From Vibrio sp. HDW18 (GTDB taxonomy: Bacteria; Pseudomonadota; Gammaproteobacteria; Enterobacterales; Vibrionaceae): DNA of 64,000 nt. This document shows positions 19,497 to 30,548 of this stretch, piece after piece. The stretch lies in NCBI RefSeq assembly GCF_011306175.1, contig NZ_CP049913.1, positions 434,001 to 498,000 on the forward strand, given 5' to 3'. Made by a program: the position numbers and the translations under genes. The notes below the pieces were generated by a model. It did no database searches and was not told where the DNA came from. It saw only the letters and a program-made list of their open reading frames with translations. Position 1 is the first letter of the stretch. Every line of letters begins with the position of its first letter.

Positions 19497-21143
19497 TTAT
19501 AAACCGGCGTCTTTAAACACTTGGTTCACAATCTGCTGCGCTTCAGATTCGATTTGCTGTAAGTGCTCTGGCCCTTTAAAGCTCTCACAATAAATCTTGT
19601 AAATATCTTCGGTACCGGAAGGGCGGGCAGCAAACCAGCCATAATCGGAGGTCACTTTCAAACCGCCAATCGCTGCGCCGTTGCCCGGTGCATGCGTCAA
19701 ACGAGCGGTGATTGGATCACCAGCTAATGTTTGCGCTGCCACCTTCTCCGGTGAGAGTTTTTTCAGTACATTCTTCTGCGGCCCATTGGCCACCGCTTGC
19801 AAACGGCTGTAGTGAGATTCACCATGTTTAGCCGCCAGCTCATCGTAATATTGCTGTGGATTTTTGCCGGTAATCGCCGTGATTTCTGCCGCTAATAGGC
19901 ATAACAAGATGCCATCTTTATCGGTCGACCAAGGTGTACCATCTTGACGTAGGAAAGAAGCTCCCGCACTTTCTTCACCACCAAAGCCAAAACGCCCAGA
20001 GTACAAGCCATCAACAAACCATTTGAAGCCAACCGGCACTTCACACAATTCACGACCAAGATCGGCCACCACTTTATCAATCATGGCACTGGAAACTAAT
20101 GTTTTACCAACCGCGACATGCTCTGCCCATCCTTGACGGTGACGATACAAATAATCAATGCACACCGCTAAGAAATGGTTGGGATTCATCAAGCCTTTAG
20201 GCGTAACGATACCGTGGCGATCGTAGTCTGGATCATTACCAAACGCTAAATCGTACTCATCTTTCAACGCCAATAAGCCCGCCATCGCATAAGGCGAAGA
20301 GCAGTCCATACGGATTGCCCCATCTTTATCCAGTGACATAAATTGGAAACTTGGGTCGATCGCTTCGCTGACCAAAGTAATATCCAACTGATAGGCTTGC
20401 GCAATTTGACGCCAATAATCGATACCACTGCCACCAAGAGGATCAACCCCGATTTTTAGCTTGGCCTGTTGAATCGCCGCCATATCAATCACATTGACCA
20501 GATCATCAACATATGGTTTAACCAAATCGACTTGCTTAAACAGTGGCGATTGTAATGCCAAAGCCAACGGCATACGTTTGACCCCACTAAGATTGGCGCT
20601 GATATAAGCGTTGGCACCATCTTCAATCGCTTGAGTTAATTCACCTTCCGCAGGGCCGCCATGGGGTGGGTTATATTTAATGCCGCCATCTTGTGGTGGA
20701 TTGTGCGATGGCGTGATCACAATACCGTCGGCTTGCGCAGTATGCTTACGATTGTAAGTTAAGATCGCATGGGAAATCCCCGGTGTCGGGGTGTAGCCGT
20801 TATGTTGCTGCACGATGACTTCGATACCATTGGCAATCAGCACCTCCAAGACACTACTAAACGCAGGCTCTGACAACGCATGCGTGTCTTTACCAATAAA
20901 GATCGGCCCGGTCACCCCTTGTGCACGGCGCACATCGGCTACCGCTTGGGCAATCGCTAAAATATGCTGTTCATTAAACGTAGTTTTATCTGACGTACCA
21001 CGGTGCCCCGAGGTACCAAATTCGACTTTATGCGCCAGATTGCCAGCTTCTGGCTGGAGTAAGTAATAATTTGCAACTAGCGCAGGGATATTGTGCAGAT
21101 CCTCTTGTCGCGCCTTTTGTCCAGCACGAGGGTGCATCGCCAT
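19497..21143 (-). CDS. pgm: phosphoglucomutase (alpha-D-glucose phosphate specific)
   Basis: A 548-residue enzyme interconverting glucose-1-phosphate and glucose-6-phosphate. The phosphoserine loop is in [13 protein letters not shown], the metal-binding loop DPDYDRHG, the sugar-binding segment [10 protein letters not shown], and the phosphate-binding [13 protein letters not shown] is near the C-terminus. It follows seqA on the same strand with a 110-bp gap, the arrangement seen in E. coli. Confidence 0.97.
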   Translation of the reverse strand: MAMHPRAGQKARQEDLHNIPALVANYYLLQPEAGNLAHKVEFGTSGHRGTSDKTTFNEQHILAIAQAVADVRRAQGVTGPIFIGKDTHALSEPAFSSVLEVLIANGIEVIVQQHNGYTPTPGISHAILTYNRKHTAQADGIVITPSHNPPQDGGIKYNPPHGGPAEGELTQAIEDGANAYISANLSGVKRMPLALALQSPLFKQVDLVKPYVDDLVNVIDMAAIQQAKLKIGVDPLGGSGIDYWRQIAQAYQLDITLVSEAIDPSFQFMSLDKDGAIRMDCSSPYAMAGLLALKDEYDLAFGNDPDYDRHGIVTPKGLMNPNHFLAVCIDYLYRHRQGWAEHVAVGKTLVSSAMIDKVVADLGRELCEVPVGFKWFVDGLYSGRFGFGGEESAGASFLRQDGTPWSTDKDGILLCLLAAEITAITGKNPQQYYDELAAKHGESHYSRLQAVANGPQKNVLKKLSPEKVAAQTLAGDPITARLTHAPGNGAAIGGLKVTSDYGWFAARPSGTEDIYKIYCESFKGPEHLQQIESEAQQIVNQVFKDAGL

Positions 21144-21253
21144 AGTGACATCCTTTGTTTAAATTTTGTCTAAAATAAAACCCCATAATATAACGGCATA
21201 GCGCTACGCATTATGAGGCTTAAATCAGAATTTTTGGCTGTGATTAGCAAAAA

Positions 21254-21787
21254 TTAAATCGAATGAGTCACTTTCTCAATAATGTCACTTGGGAACCCCA
21301 TCCGCACCATCACCTGCTCTACCATTTGTTGCTTACGGCTGGTGTTGTTGTTAGTGATCACCCAAAATGGCGTGTTAGGAATCGACTTAGGCTTAGTCGT
21401 TTGGCCACTCGCCAATAATGTCTGTTGATTATCCGCGAAATAAACTCGCTTACGACCTTTAACCATCGTCGCGGCAGAAAAGCTAATAGCGTCGATGCGG
21501 TATAGGGTCGACAAAACTAACATAAAGCGATCGATCGCATTTTTCAGTCTAGCAAACTCATCGGAAATCAGTAGCGAACGCATCGCTTTTACGCTATCAA
21601 TTTTGGTCTCTAACGCAGCATCTTTGCTCACCACTAATCCTTTCGGTTCTGCCGGCGGTGTAACAACCCACTCACCACGGTCAGCATTGAGTAGACGACG
21701 CAAAATATCGGAAGCACTTTCACCAATATGCATCGTTTGACTGGCAATGTAACGGTATAGATCCTCATCAACCTCAATTGTTTTCAT
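21254..21787 (-). CDS. seqA: replication initiation modulator SeqA
   Basis: A 177-residue protein that binds hemimethylated GATC and sequesters oriC. The N-terminal oligomerisation motif MKTIEVDEDLYRYIASQT and the C-terminal DNA-binding part (residues about 110-177, RKRVYFA, TPFWVITNNNTSRKQQMVE) are both present. The open frame runs 34 codons further upstream, but the start at the conserved MKTIEVDE matches family length. It is divergent from ybfF, leaving 92 bp for both promoters. Confidence 0.96.
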   Translation of the reverse strand: MKTIEVDEDLYRYIASQTMHIGESASDILRRLLNADRGEWVVTPPAEPKGLVVSKDAALETKIDSVKAMRSLLISDEFARLKNAIDRFMLVLSTLYRIDAISFSAATMVKGRKRVYFADNQQTLLASGQTTKPKSIPNTPFWVITNNNTSRKQQMVEQVMVRMGFPSDIIEKVTHSI

Positions 21788-21879
21788 TCGCTTTTCACAA
21801 TCTCTATGTTTAAACTTTTGCGGATTATAGCGAGATCTTGACTGAGACTCTACGTTAAACCAATCACTAATAAGATAAA

Positions 21880-22644
21880 ATGTCAGCACTTCTTAATTAC
21901 AAACTTGAAGGCAGCGGTAATACCGTTGTTTTGATCCACGGCCTATTTGGCAGCATGGATAATCTTGGCTTACTGGCTCGTGATCTCAAACGAGATCATC
22001 AAGTCCTGAGTCTGGATCTGCGTAACCATGGACAATCGTTCCATAGTGATGCCCATAATTATCCATTGATGGCACACGATGTGAACCAATTGCTTGAGCA
22101 TCTCGACCTCACGGCAGTGACTGTGATTGGCCACTCAATGGGCGGTAAAGTCGCAATGAAACTCGCCGAGCTTGCTCGGCAAAAAATTCGACAACTGGTG
22201 GTATTGGATATGTCACCGGTCGCCTACCACCAGCACCGTCACGATCAGGTGTTCGCTGCGCTGGAGGCAGTGTTGGCACAAAAACCTACTTCGCGCAGTG
22301 AAGTGATGTCACTGCTTACCCAGCACATTGAGCAAGAGGACGTTCGACAGTTTCTTGGCAAATCTTTGCAAGCAGAACACAATGTGATGACTTGGCGCTT
22401 CAATGTCGCGGCGTTAAAAAAGAACTATGCCGACATTTTAGGCTGGCAGATGATCGCCCCTTGTCCTATTCCAACTTTATTTATTAAAGGGGCAGATTCT
22501 GATTACCTGACTGCGCAACACCAACCGATAGTACAAGCGCAGTTTAACCAAGCCAAAGCGCATGTGATCTCCAATACCGGTCACTGGTTACACGCAGAAA
22601 AACCAAACGAGGTACTGCGCACGATCCGCAAATTTATCGATTGA
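21880..22644 (+). CDS. ybfF: alpha/beta-hydrolase YbfF (esterase)
   Basis: A 254-residue alpha/beta-hydrolase with oxyanion-hole region LIHGLFGSMDNLG, nucleophile elbow GHSMGGKVAM (Ser near residue 88), acid near GADSDYLT and catalytic His in NTGHWLHAEKP. The E. coli homologue next to seqA is an esterase acting on short acyl-CoA and esters; the physiological substrate is unknown. Confidence 0.93.
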   Translation: MSALLNYKLEGSGNTVVLIHGLFGSMDNLGLLARDLKRDHQVLSLDLRNHGQSFHSDAHNYPLMAHDVNQLLEHLDLTAVTVIGHSMGGKVAMKLAELARQKIRQLVVLDMSPVAYHQHRHDQVFAALEAVLAQKPTSRSEVMSLLTQHIEQEDVRQFLGKSLQAEHNVMTWRFNVAALKKNYADILGWQMIAPCPIPTLFIKGADSDYLTAQHQPIVQAQFNQAKAHVISNTGHWLHAEKPNEVLRTIRKFID

Positions 22645-22746
22645 CCGCACGCCGCGACGAAGTGAATTGAGAAACACTACGCCGATTAACTTTGTCGGCT
22701 AACAGTGGTATAGTGCGCGCAAGTAATTTGGCATCAAGGAATGTGC

Positions 22747-22968
22747 ATGCTTTACGACGATATCAACACATTAGAGGCGATTGGACTCGATCTGTTGTTT
22801 GCTTCGCTGTTTTTCCTGATCGGAATGGCGATTAAAGATGTGTTGAAACAAGCCAATGTTCCCTTATTAGGACGTCGTATCGTATGGTTAGTGCTCTTTT
22901 TAGGGTGCGCAGGCTTTGTCGCCAAAGGCATAATTCAATTGACTTGGGAAGGCGGTGGACTAGGTTAA
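22747..22968 (+). CDS. DUF2788 small membrane protein
   Basis: A 73-residue protein with two hydrophobic helices (about 14-30 and 45-62). It has the context and pattern of the DUF2788 family found upstream of fldA in vibrios. Function is unknown. The ATG at 22747 lies six bases after AAGGA, whereas the in-frame ATG at 22741 abuts the Shine-Dalgarno, so I prefer 22747. Confidence 0.8.
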   Translation: MLYDDINTLEAIGLDLLFASLFFLIGMAIKDVLKQANVPLLGRRIVWLVLFLGCAGFVAKGIIQLTWEGGGLG

Positions 22969-23016
22969 GCTCAACCAAGCCTCTCGACTCTTTAACAATC
23001 TAAAGGTAATGATTCT

Positions 23017-23544
23017 ATGGCAAGTGTAGGTATCTTCTTTGGCAGCGACACCGGCAACACCGAAGCGATTGCAAAGATGATTCAAAAACAACTCGGTAAA
23101 AAACTGGTTCACATACAAGATATTGCTAAAAGCAGCAAAGAAGATATTAACAACTTCGACTTGCTGTTATTAGGCATTCCGACTTGGTATTACGGTGAAG
23201 CTCAGTGTGACTGGGATGATTTTTTTCCTGAGTTAGAAGCCATTGATTTTTCAACCAAACTTGTTGCAATTTTTGGTTGTGGCGACCAAGAAGATTACGC
23301 AGAGTATTTCTGCGATGCGATGGGAAGTGTACGTGATATCGTGCAAGCCAAAGGCGCAACCATCGTCGGTCACTGGCCAATCGAAGGTTATGAATTCGAA
23401 GCCTCTAAAGCTCTCGCCGATGAAAGCCACTTTATTGGCCTGTGTATCGATGAAGATCGCCAACCAGAACTCACCGAACAACGTGTCACCCAATGGGTAA
23501 ACCAAGTTTATCAAGAGATGTGCTTGGCTGAACTGGAAGACTAA
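23017..23544 (+). CDS. fldA: flavodoxin FldA
   Basis: A 175-residue long-chain flavodoxin, an FMN one-electron carrier. The FMN phosphate loop is GSDTGNTEA, the isoalloxazine loops include PTWYYGEAQCDWDDF and GCGDQEDYAEYFCDA. It is transcribed toward fur, as in E. coli, but a terminator and ~480 bp separate the two. Confidence 0.97.
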   Translation: MASVGIFFGSDTGNTEAIAKMIQKQLGKKLVHIQDIAKSSKEDINNFDLLLLGIPTWYYGEAQCDWDDFFPELEAIDFSTKLVAIFGCGDQEDYAEYFCDAMGSVRDIVQAKGATIVGHWPIEGYEFEASKALADESHFIGLCIDEDRQPELTEQRVTQWVNQVYQEMCLAELED

Positions 23545-23566
23545 GTTGGATGGCAGCATAGACCTA

Positions 23567-23600
23567 ACATCCCCTGCTTTTGCCAGGGGATGTTTTTATT
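23567..23600 (+). terminator. terminator of fldA
   Basis: A 10-bp stem ACATCCCCTG / CAGGGGATGT is followed by TTTTATT. Confidence 0.88.
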
Positions 23601-24082
23601 AATCCAAACTCTACACCTAAACCATCCAATCTCTCACCACCAAAGCCACTAAAAGTGCTCTACAGTTCCGTAGCGACTTCACACTATTCGCGAGATAACG
23701 TCTCAAGAGTATTTTCTTCATACCTTGAGTAGCCTAGACTGCAGCTAAAGCAAGCACCGTTATCACTCACTATTGCGAAATAATGTGGATAACCATTGCC
23801 CCCATACTGGAGAAACAGCAAACCGTGAAATCCGTATTCTGTTGCAATGTGTTGACACGAAGGTGCAGGCTTCCAATTAACCGCTTGAAGTTCGTGGTTT
23901 ATTGTTCACTGCGACTCACCTATAATGCAGTTCAACATCAATTTCTGTTATCCCCAACGAATTGAGATGCAGCTAAATAGCCAGTGAGAAATATTGACCG
24001 ATACGACAGTTGACGTGGATTTGACAACGATTAACCTCATGTAGCAGCGATTTATCACGGCAGAACATCAACAGGAAAGTAT
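23601..24082. other. long fldA-fur intergenic region
   Basis: In these 482 bases I see no protein gene with family support; the 60-codon frame at 23783 lacks a ribosome-binding site and recognisable content. The region contains the likely fur promoter and a fur leader of about 150 nt. No Fur box of good quality was recognised by eye. Confidence 0.5.
23898..23926 (+). promoter_or_regulatory. candidate sigma-70 promoter of fur
   Basis: A perfect TATAAT at 23921 lies 17 bp from a weak -35 (TTTATT). This would give a leader of about 150 nt before the fur ATG. Confidence 0.45.
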
Positions 24083-24535
24083 ATGTCAGACAACAATCAA
24101 GCGCTAAAGAATGCGGGTCTTAAAATTACCCTTCCACGGCTTAAAATTTTAGAAGTTTTACAACAACCAGAATGCCAACATATTAGTGCTGAAGAACTGT
24201 ACAAAAAGTTGATTGATCTTGGCGAAGAGATTGGTCTTGCCACCGTGTACCGAGTTCTGAACCAATTTGATGATGCCGGCATTGTAACCCGCCACCACTT
24301 CGAAGGTGGTAAGTCGGTGTTTGAACTCTCATCTCAACATCACCACGACCACTTAGTGTGTCTGGACTGCGGTGAGGTGATCGAGTTTTCGGATGATGTG
24401 ATTGAACAGCGCCAAAAAGAGATCGCGGCAAAATACAATGTGCAATTGACCAACCACAGCCTGTATCTGTACGGTAAGTGCGGTAGTCAAGGCAACTGCA
24501 AAGACAACCCTAACGCCCATCGCCCAGCGAAATAA
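24083..24535 (+). CDS. fur: ferric uptake regulator Fur
   Basis: A 150-residue Fe(II)-dependent repressor. The N-terminal winged helix (residues 1-85, with GLATVYRVLNQF as recognition region) is followed by the metal-binding His cluster HHHDHLVCLDCGEV and further cysteines at the C-terminus (YGKCGSQGNC). AGGAAAG precedes the start. It likely controls feoABC in this same window. Confidence 0.98.
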   Translation: MSDNNQALKNAGLKITLPRLKILEVLQQPECQHISAEELYKKLIDLGEEIGLATVYRVLNQFDDAGIVTRHHFEGGKSVFELSSQHHHDHLVCLDCGEVIEFSDDVIEQRQKEIAAKYNVQLTNHSLYLYGKCGSQGNCKDNPNAHRPAK

Positions 24536-24577
24536 ATCGCTACACCAAGCCTAGTTTAGATAGCGAGAGCCAGATAA

Positions 24578-24606
24578 AGCAAAACCCACCAGCCGGTGGG
24601 TTTTGT
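24578..24606. terminator. bidirectional terminator between fur and asd
   Basis: A 10-bp perfect stem AAAACCCACC / GGTGGGTTTT around AGCC serves the two convergent genes. Confidence 0.85.
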
Positions 24607-24632
24607 TATAAATGAGTGCTCATCAAGGTCGT

Positions 24633-25646
24633 TTACAAATAATCGCGCACTAACAGCTCAGCAATTTGCACTGCATTGGTGGCAGCACCTTTACGTACGT
24701 TATCGGCCACTACCCACAAGTTAATTCCGCTATGATGGCTGATATCATTACGCACTCGGCCAACCAAAACATCATCTCTTCCGCCCGCATCACGCACTTG
24801 GGTTGGGAAATCGGCGCCACGGAACACTTCAATCCCAGCGGTTTGTTCAAGCAGATCGAGTACTTGCTCTGCATCAATCGGCGAGCCAGTCTCGACATGT
24901 ACCGCTTCCGCATGGCCGTAAAACACCGGTACTCGTACACAAGTTGGGTTAACCATGATCGACGGATCATTGAAGATTTTCTGGGTTTCCCATACCATCT
25001 TCATCTCTTCTTTGGTGTAACCGTTATCCATAAATTGATCGATTTGTGGAATACAGTTGAATGCGATCTGTTGGCTAAAGGCATTGGTTTCTGCAGGATA
25101 ACCATTGAGTAGCTTGGCCGTTTGTCCCGCCAGCTCATCAATCCCCGCTTTACCTGCACCAGAAACCGATTGATAAGTGGTCACGTTAATCCGCTCAATG
25201 CCAACCGCATCGTAAATCGGCTTTAGCGCGACTAACATCTGAATGGTGGAGCAGTTCGGGTTGGCAATAATATTGCGGTTACGAAACTCAGCAATCGCTT
25301 GTGGATTCACTTCCGGTACCACAAGAGGAATATCATAGTCATACCGGAAATGTGAGGTGTTATCGATCACCACCACGCCCGCTTCAGCCGCAATCGGAGC
25401 CCAATGTGCCGATAGATCACCACCGGCCGAAAATAGCGCGATATGCACTTGTGACCAATCAAAGGTTTCGACATTTTGCACTTGCACTGTCTTACCGTTA
25501 AAGCGATAGGTTTTACCTTCACTGCGCTCACTGGCCAGCAAGAAAAGTTCCGCGACAGGAAACTCACGTTCCTGCAACACTTGCAACATGGTTTCGCCTA
25601 CGGCGCCCGTTGCGCCAAAAATGGCAACATTAAATTGTTGGCTCAT
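24633..25646 (-). CDS. asd: aspartate-semialdehyde dehydrogenase (Usg/Asd-2 type)
   Basis: A 337-residue NADP-dependent enzyme making aspartate semialdehyde for Lys, Met, Thr and DAP. The N-terminal [11 protein letters not shown] nucleotide motif, catalytic Cys in NPNCSTIQM and a His in [11 protein letters not shown] are all present, so unlike E. coli Usg it looks active. V. cholerae carries two asd genes, and this position next to pdxB matches its second copy. I chose the ATG five bases after GAGGT; it overlaps the end of pdxB, so the two are coupled. Confidence 0.93.
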   Translation of the reverse strand: MSQQFNVAIFGATGAVGETMLQVLQEREFPVAELFLLASERSEGKTYRFNGKTVQVQNVETFDWSQVHIALFSAGGDLSAHWAPIAAEAGVVVIDNTSHFRYDYDIPLVVPEVNPQAIAEFRNRNIIANPNCSTIQMLVALKPIYDAVGIERINVTTYQSVSGAGKAGIDELAGQTAKLLNGYPAETNAFSQQIAFNCIPQIDQFMDNGYTKEEMKMVWETQKIFNDPSIMVNPTCVRVPVFYGHAEAVHVETGSPIDAEQVLDLLEQTAGIEVFRGADFPTQVRDAGGRDDVLVGRVRNDISHHSGINLWVVADNVRKGAATNAVQIAELLVRDYL

Positions 25647-26775
25647 CACATACCTCTACTTGAAAACCGAGTTTAGCCAAAGGAGCCAAATCACACTCAG
25701 CACCTCCGGTTAATGTCACCGCGCTGTATTCACGTCGATCCCAATAGTGTTTGCGGATTAAGTCAAACGCTCCGGGTTGATGGATCTCGCGGCGAAACAG
25801 TGCGTCATCTTGGCGCACATCATAAATAATTTGGGTCAGCGTATGCAGCGTTACTTCATTCCATGCACGATCGAGATAGACCTTAGGCACAGGAGCGCGA
25901 GGCAATAAACTGGCTGGATCCGCATGCAGTTTTCGACCAAGAAACGTACAATAGCTGTTGAAAATCATGGTGGTACCACGCGCCTTACCTTCCAGACCAT
26001 AGCCGGCAATATGCGGGGTAGCAAATGCCAACAGGGGCAGCAATTCCATATCCACTTGCGGTTCAAATTCAAACACATCTAACACCGCAGTAAAACCATC
26101 ACCTTGCTGCAAACGCGCTTTAAGCGCTGCGTTATCGACCACTGGGCCCCGGGCTGCATTAATCAAAATTTGATCACTGCGTAAGTTTTGTAAGATCGGC
26201 TCATTAATCAAATGCAGGGTCGGCCATTCACCTTCGCGTGTAATTGGCGTGTGTAAAGTGATCACATCCGCTTGTTCGAGTAGAGCATCCAGCTCAGTAA
26301 AGCTGCGCGGATCGCCTTGTGCTTGTTTCGGGGGATCATTGAGCAGGACCTTGATCCCAATTGCAGACAAGCAGTGCGCTAAATAACTGCCCACTTGCCC
26401 GGCTCCCACAATGCCAACCGTTTTATCAAAAATAGAAAAACCTTGCTGCTGTGCCAGCACCATCAGTACGCTAAACACATATTCCGCCACCCCAACCTTG
26501 TTACAGCCAGGGGCCGCGGTAAAGAAAATACCACGTTCGGCCAGTAACGCTTGGTCAACATGATCCATCCCCGCCGTCGCACTGCCAACAAACTTCAAGC
26601 GATTGGCTTTGGCTAGCAGCGCCTGATTCACCTTAGTAACCGAGCGAATCATTAAGGCATCGACATCAATCAAATCATCGGCCGTTAAGCTACGACCCGG
26701 TTTTAAAATCACGTCACCAAGCTGACTAAACAGTGCTTCAGCGTAAGGCATGTTCTCATCAATTAGAATTTTCAT
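25630..26775 (-). CDS. pdxB: erythronate-4-phosphate dehydrogenase
   Basis: A 381-residue D-2-hydroxyacid dehydrogenase of the deoxyxylulose-dependent pyridoxal phosphate pathway. The N-terminus [16 protein letters not shown], Rossmann motif [13 protein letters not shown] (about residue 120), catalytic [10 protein letters not shown] and [17 protein letters not shown] are characteristic, and the C-terminal dimerisation domain is present. It overlaps asd by 17 bp. Confidence 0.97.
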   Translation of the reverse strand: MKILIDENMPYAEALFSQLGDVILKPGRSLTADDLIDVDALMIRSVTKVNQALLAKANRLKFVGSATAGMDHVDQALLAERGIFFTAAPGCNKVGVAEYVFSVLMVLAQQQGFSIFDKTVGIVGAGQVGSYLAHCLSAIGIKVLLNDPPKQAQGDPRSFTELDALLEQADVITLHTPITREGEWPTLHLINEPILQNLRSDQILINAARGPVVDNAALKARLQQGDGFTAVLDVFEFEPQVDMELLPLLAFATPHIAGYGLEGKARGTTMIFNSYCTFLGRKLHADPASLLPRAPVPKVYLDRAWNEVTLHTLTQIIYDVRQDDALFRREIHQPGAFDLIRKHYWDRREYSAVTLTGGAECDLAPLAKLGFQVEVCDEPTI

Positions 26776-26840
26776 CGTCGGAATTTACGGCAATCAAAGT
26801 TGCGGGCATTGTGCAGAAAAGCGTGGAGGCTGTCGAGAAT

Positions 26841-26872
26841 AAAAATACCCGGAGGCCTAAGCCACCGGGTAA
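26841..26872 (-). terminator. terminator of fabB
   Basis: On the minus strand, TACCCGG...CCGGGTA with an internal GGC/GCC pairing is followed by TTTTTA. It lies about 105 bp past the fabB stop. The interval between them contains two further small hairpins (TTTGTTCC/GGAACAAA near 26899-26922 and GATTAGT/ACTAATC at about 26932-26948). Confidence 0.75.
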
Positions 26873-26978
26873 ACATCCAGAACCTAAGGATTTTGTTCCG
26901 CTTTCCATGGAACAAAGTCTGCGTCTGTTGCGATTAGTGAAACTAATCTGTTCTGGAAACTAGGTTGGATTGGGGCAC

Positions 26979-28190
26979 TTAGCCTTGGTACTTTTTGATC
27001 ACCAAGGTTGCATTCGTGCCACCAAAACCAAAGCTATTCGACATCACAGTGGTCAGCGCTTGCTCACGCATTTCCGTCACAATATCGAGACCGTGTGCCG
27101 CTTCATCCAAGGTGTCAATGTTGATGCTTGGCGCAATAAAACTGTGGTGTAACATCAAGGTAGAGTAAATTGCTTCATGTACCCCTGCCGCACCCAGTGC
27201 GTGACCAGTCATCGCTTTGGTGGCTGAAATAGCAGGACTGTTACCAGCAAACACTTGTTGGATGGCGCCGAGCTCTTTCACATCACCCACTGGGGTAGAG
27301 GTGCCGTGAGTGTTGATATAGTCAATTTTATCAACATCTTGCATTGCCATTTTCATACAACGCACCGCACCTTCACCCGATGGAGCCACCATATCGTAGC
27401 CATCTGATGTCGCGCCATAACCAACGATTTCACCGTAGATGGTGGCACCACGTGCCAACGCGTGTTCCAATTCTTCCACGACCACCATACCGCCGCCACC
27501 AGAGATCACAAAACCATCGCGATCCGCATCGTAAGTCCGCGAGGCTTTTTCTGGGGTTTCGTTGTATTTGGTCGACAGCGCGCCCATCGCATCAAACATC
27601 ATAGTTTGTGACCAGTACAGCTCTTCACCGCCACCGGCAAATACGATGTCTTGCTTACCCAGTTGGATCAGTTCAACCGCATGACCAATACAGTGAGCAG
27701 AAGTGGCACAAGCAGAACTGATGGAATAGTTCACACCGCGAATTTTAAATGGCGTTGCCAAACATGCAGAAACGGTAGAAGACATGGTACGAGGCACCAT
27801 GTAAGGTCCAACACGCTTAACGCCTTTTTCACGCTGCGTATCCACCGCGATCATTTGGTTTTCAGACGATGCGCCACCAGAGCCAGCAACAATACCGGTA
27901 CGATCATTGGAAACTTGCTCAGCAGTCAGACCCGCATCCGCAATCGCTTGCTCAAGAGATAGATATGCATACGCAGCCGCATCACCCATAAAACGCATTT
28001 GCTTACGATCAATATGCTCTTGTGGGTTAATTTTTAAATCACCCCATACCTGTGAACGCAAGCCATGCTCTTTAAACTGTTCAGAGGCAGTAATGCCTGA
28101 CTTACCAGCTTTTAGTGAGGCTAAAACTTCTTCGACGTTGTTACCGATACTCGAAATAATACCCATACCGGTGATGACGACTCGTTTCAT
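26979..28190 (-). CDS. fabB: beta-ketoacyl-ACP synthase I
   Basis: A 403-residue condensing enzyme of fatty acid synthesis, important for the unsaturated branch. N-terminal [18 protein letters not shown], catalytic Cys in [10 protein letters not shown] (about residue 163), and the two His in [10 protein letters not shown] and [12 protein letters not shown] form the Cys-His-His triad. [14 protein letters not shown] closes the fold. It is divergent from mnmC. Confidence 0.97.
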   Translation of the reverse strand: MKRVVITGMGIISSIGNNVEEVLASLKAGKSGITASEQFKEHGLRSQVWGDLKINPQEHIDRKQMRFMGDAAAYAYLSLEQAIADAGLTAEQVSNDRTGIVAGSGGASSENQMIAVDTQREKGVKRVGPYMVPRTMSSTVSACLATPFKIRGVNYSISSACATSAHCIGHAVELIQLGKQDIVFAGGGEELYWSQTMMFDAMGALSTKYNETPEKASRTYDADRDGFVISGGGGMVVVEELEHALARGATIYGEIVGYGATSDGYDMVAPSGEGAVRCMKMAMQDVDKIDYINTHGTSTPVGDVKELGAIQQVFAGNSPAISATKAMTGHALGAAGVHEAIYSTLMLHHSFIAPSINIDTLDEAAHGLDIVTEMREQALTTVMSNSFGFGGTNATLVIKKYQG

Positions 28191-28316
28191 GTAACATTCC
28201 TATTGTATAAATTTGGCTAGATAATAGCGAAGAAGAATAACAGAAGTGGTCAGCTTTCCCATTAATTCGTACAATCTCAGCCCATATTCAGCTTGATTTA
28301 ATAAAATTTGTTCACT

Positions 28317-30332
28317 ATGTCATCCATTTCTCACGCCCAGCTTGGCTGGAACGAAGCCGGAACCCCAGTCTCCGATCAATTTGACGATGTCTATTTCTCT
28401 AACGTCAATGGGTTAGCCGAGACACGTTATGTGTTCCTTGAGCAGAATCATCTACCACAAAGATGGCACCATGATGACCAAACTCGCTTTGTGATTGCGG
28501 AAACTGGTTTTGGTACTGGGCTGAATTTTCTGGCGGTTTGGCAAGCTTTTGTCGCATTTCGGCACAGCAATCCCAGCGCTAAGCTCAAACAACTGCATTT
28601 TATTAGTTTTGAAAAATACCCGCTGAGTAAAAACGATTTAATCCAAGCCCATCAAGCATGGCCTGAGCTGGCACCATTCGCACAAAAGCTGCATCAGCAC
28701 TACCCATTAGCCATTCCAGAGTGTCAGCGGATTGTGTTGGACGATGGACTGATCACGCTCGATCTGTGGTTTGGCGATATTAAAGACTGCCTGCCGAAAG
28801 TGGCAATCCAAGAACAAGGTTTGGTTGATGCATGGTTCCTCGACGGTTTTGCGCCAAGCAAAAACCCAGAAATGTGGAATCAAAGCCTGTTTGAAGGTAT
28901 GGCGAAACTGGCGAAAAATGGCTGTAGCTGCGCCACCTTTACGGCAGCCGGATTTGTCCGCCGAGGCTTAATCGAAGCGGGTTTTGCCATGCAAAAGGTC
29001 AAAGGTTTTGGCACCAAGCGGGAAATGCTTGCCGGCCGTCTGAACGAGAAATTGCCATACACCAATATCGCGCCAGAATTTCGATTTACCGCCACGCAAG
29101 GTCTACAAGAAGTGGCGATCATTGGCGGCGGTATCGCCAGTGCGACCTTAGCAACTACCCTAGCCAGACGTGGTATTGCCGTCACTCTTTACTGTGCCGA
29201 TGAAAAACCTGCGCAAGGCGCATCAGGTAACCGACAAGGCGCAGTCTATCCACTGCTCAGTGGCGATCACAGCCCGGTATCACGCGTATTTGCTCCCGCA
29301 TTCCTGTTTGCCCGTCAATTTATTGAGCAAGCAGCAGAGCAGATAAGCTTTGACCATGCTTGGTGCGGGGTGACCCAATTAATGTGGGATCAAAAAACCA
29401 CCGAAAAACTCACCAGTATGCTTAAAGGGGATTTCCCAGAACCATTAGTTCATGGTTTATCCGCCGAGCAAACCAATCAACAAGTCGGCGTGCCAGTGGA
29501 TCAAGCCAGTGTACATTATCCGCTTGGCGGCTGGCTCTGTCCGGCTGAACTCACCCAAGGGCTACTCAATACGTTAGTACAAGCCGGTAAGCTCAGAGTC
29601 TATTATCACACTCCGATTGATGCTCTAACTTGGCTGCCTGAAACACAGCAATGGCAACTGCACAGTGGCGATAAAGTGATGCAACATCAATCTGTCGTGA
29701 TTGCCAGTGGTCATCAATTTGACTGTGTGGCACAAACCGCCGACTTACCACTCGGCAAAGTCAAAGGCCAAGTGAGCCATATTCCAACCACCAATACGCT
29801 CAGCAAAATCAGCAGTGTGCTCTGTTATGATGGCTATATGACGCCAGTCAGTCAGCAAAATGGTCAGCACTGCATTGGCGCAAGTTATGATCGGCAAAAC
29901 CTAACGCTAACGTTTGATGCGCAAGCACAGCAGGAAAATGCGCAAAAACTGATCCACTGCTTACCTGAGCAAACTTGGCCATTGGAAGTGGATGTTCGCG
30001 GTAATCAATCACGCCAAGGCGTGCGCTGTGTGAGTCGCGATCATCTGCCTTTGGTTGGCAATATCGGTGAACTGGCAAAAATTACCGAGCAATACCGAGA
30101 GTTAGCACAGCAACCAGAAGCGCAGCCGATTGCACTCTATCCGCAGCTTTATGCTTTTGCTGGACTTGGCTCACGCGGTTTAAGTAGCGCACCGCTGATG
30201 GCAGAGCTGCTCGCCTCACAAATATGTGGCGATCCTCTGCCACTAAGCGTTGATCTGTTAGAACAGTTACACCCATGTCGGATGTGGGTGCGTAAACTGC
30301 GTAAAGGAAAAGCACTGACTCAGAAAGCTTAA
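28317..30332 (+). CDS. mnmC: bifunctional tRNA 5-methylaminomethyl-2-thiouridine biosynthesis protein
   Basis: A 671-residue fusion. The N-terminal SAM methyltransferase domain (about 1-240, [14 protein letters not shown] and [17 protein letters not shown]) is joined to a C-terminal FAD oxidoreductase (about 265-665, [14 protein letters not shown] and [14 protein letters not shown]). It performs the last two steps of mnm5s2U34 formation in tRNA anticodons. The frame allows a TTG three codons earlier; the ATG at 28317 is preferred, though no strong ribosome-binding site is seen. An ERIC element follows seven bases after the stop. Confidence 0.96.
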   Translation: MSSISHAQLGWNEAGTPVSDQFDDVYFSNVNGLAETRYVFLEQNHLPQRWHHDDQTRFVIAETGFGTGLNFLAVWQAFVAFRHSNPSAKLKQLHFISFEKYPLSKNDLIQAHQAWPELAPFAQKLHQHYPLAIPECQRIVLDDGLITLDLWFGDIKDCLPKVAIQEQGLVDAWFLDGFAPSKNPEMWNQSLFEGMAKLAKNGCSCATFTAAGFVRRGLIEAGFAMQKVKGFGTKREMLAGRLNEKLPYTNIAPEFRFTATQGLQEVAIIGGGIASATLATTLARRGIAVTLYCADEKPAQGASGNRQGAVYPLLSGDHSPVSRVFAPAFLFARQFIEQAAEQISFDHAWCGVTQLMWDQKTTEKLTSMLKGDFPEPLVHGLSAEQTNQQVGVPVDQASVHYPLGGWLCPAELTQGLLNTLVQAGKLRVYYHTPIDALTWLPETQQWQLHSGDKVMQHQSVVIASGHQFDCVAQTADLPLGKVKGQVSHIPTTNTLSKISSVLCYDGYMTPVSQQNGQHCIGASYDRQNLTLTFDAQAQQENAQKLIHCLPEQTWPLEVDVRGNQSRQGVRCVSRDHLPLVGNIGELAKITEQYRELAQQPEAQPIALYPQLYAFAGLGSRGLSSAPLMAELLASQICGDPLPLSVDLLEQLHPCRMWVRKLRKGKALTQKA

Positions 30333-30338
30333 TCGAGC

Positions 30339-30465
30339 TATACCCAAACAACTTGGAGTTACAGGTAGGCGGCAAGTGAGTGATTCCCCATGAGCATAGA
30401 CAAACTATGTGATTGGGGAGAACGAACGTCGCCAACCCGCTGCAGCTTCAAGTAGGAAGAGTGTA
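30339..30465. repeat. ERIC element, copy C (full length, inverted relative to A and B)
   Basis: A 127-bp copy beginning TATACCCAAACAACTTGGAG, directly after the mnmC stop, so it is transcribed as mnmC 3' UTR. It shows a few more substitutions than A and B (for example GATTCCCC in place of GAGTCCCC). Confidence 0.9.
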
Positions 30466-30498
30466 TCCAAGAGTCAAACAATCAAAAGTCGATCAAAC

Positions 30499-30524
30499 AA
30501 GCCTCGCACTGCGAGGCTTTATTC
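30499..30524. terminator. bidirectional terminator between mnmC and the flavin reductase-like gene
   Basis: A 9-bp stem AAGCCTCGC / GCGAGGCTT with a three-base loop, followed by TATTCATTTT on the plus strand. Confidence 0.8.
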
Positions 30525-30548
30525 ATTTTAGCGTTAATAGGCCATTTT

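Noticed and set aside
23783..23965. A 60-codon plus-strand frame in the fldA-fur gap
   Set aside because: No Shine-Dalgarno, it crosses the probable fur promoter and has no known pattern.
30082..30435. A 117-codon minus-strand frame at the mnmC end
   Set aside because: It starts inside ERIC copy C and continues antisense to mnmC; no family pattern.
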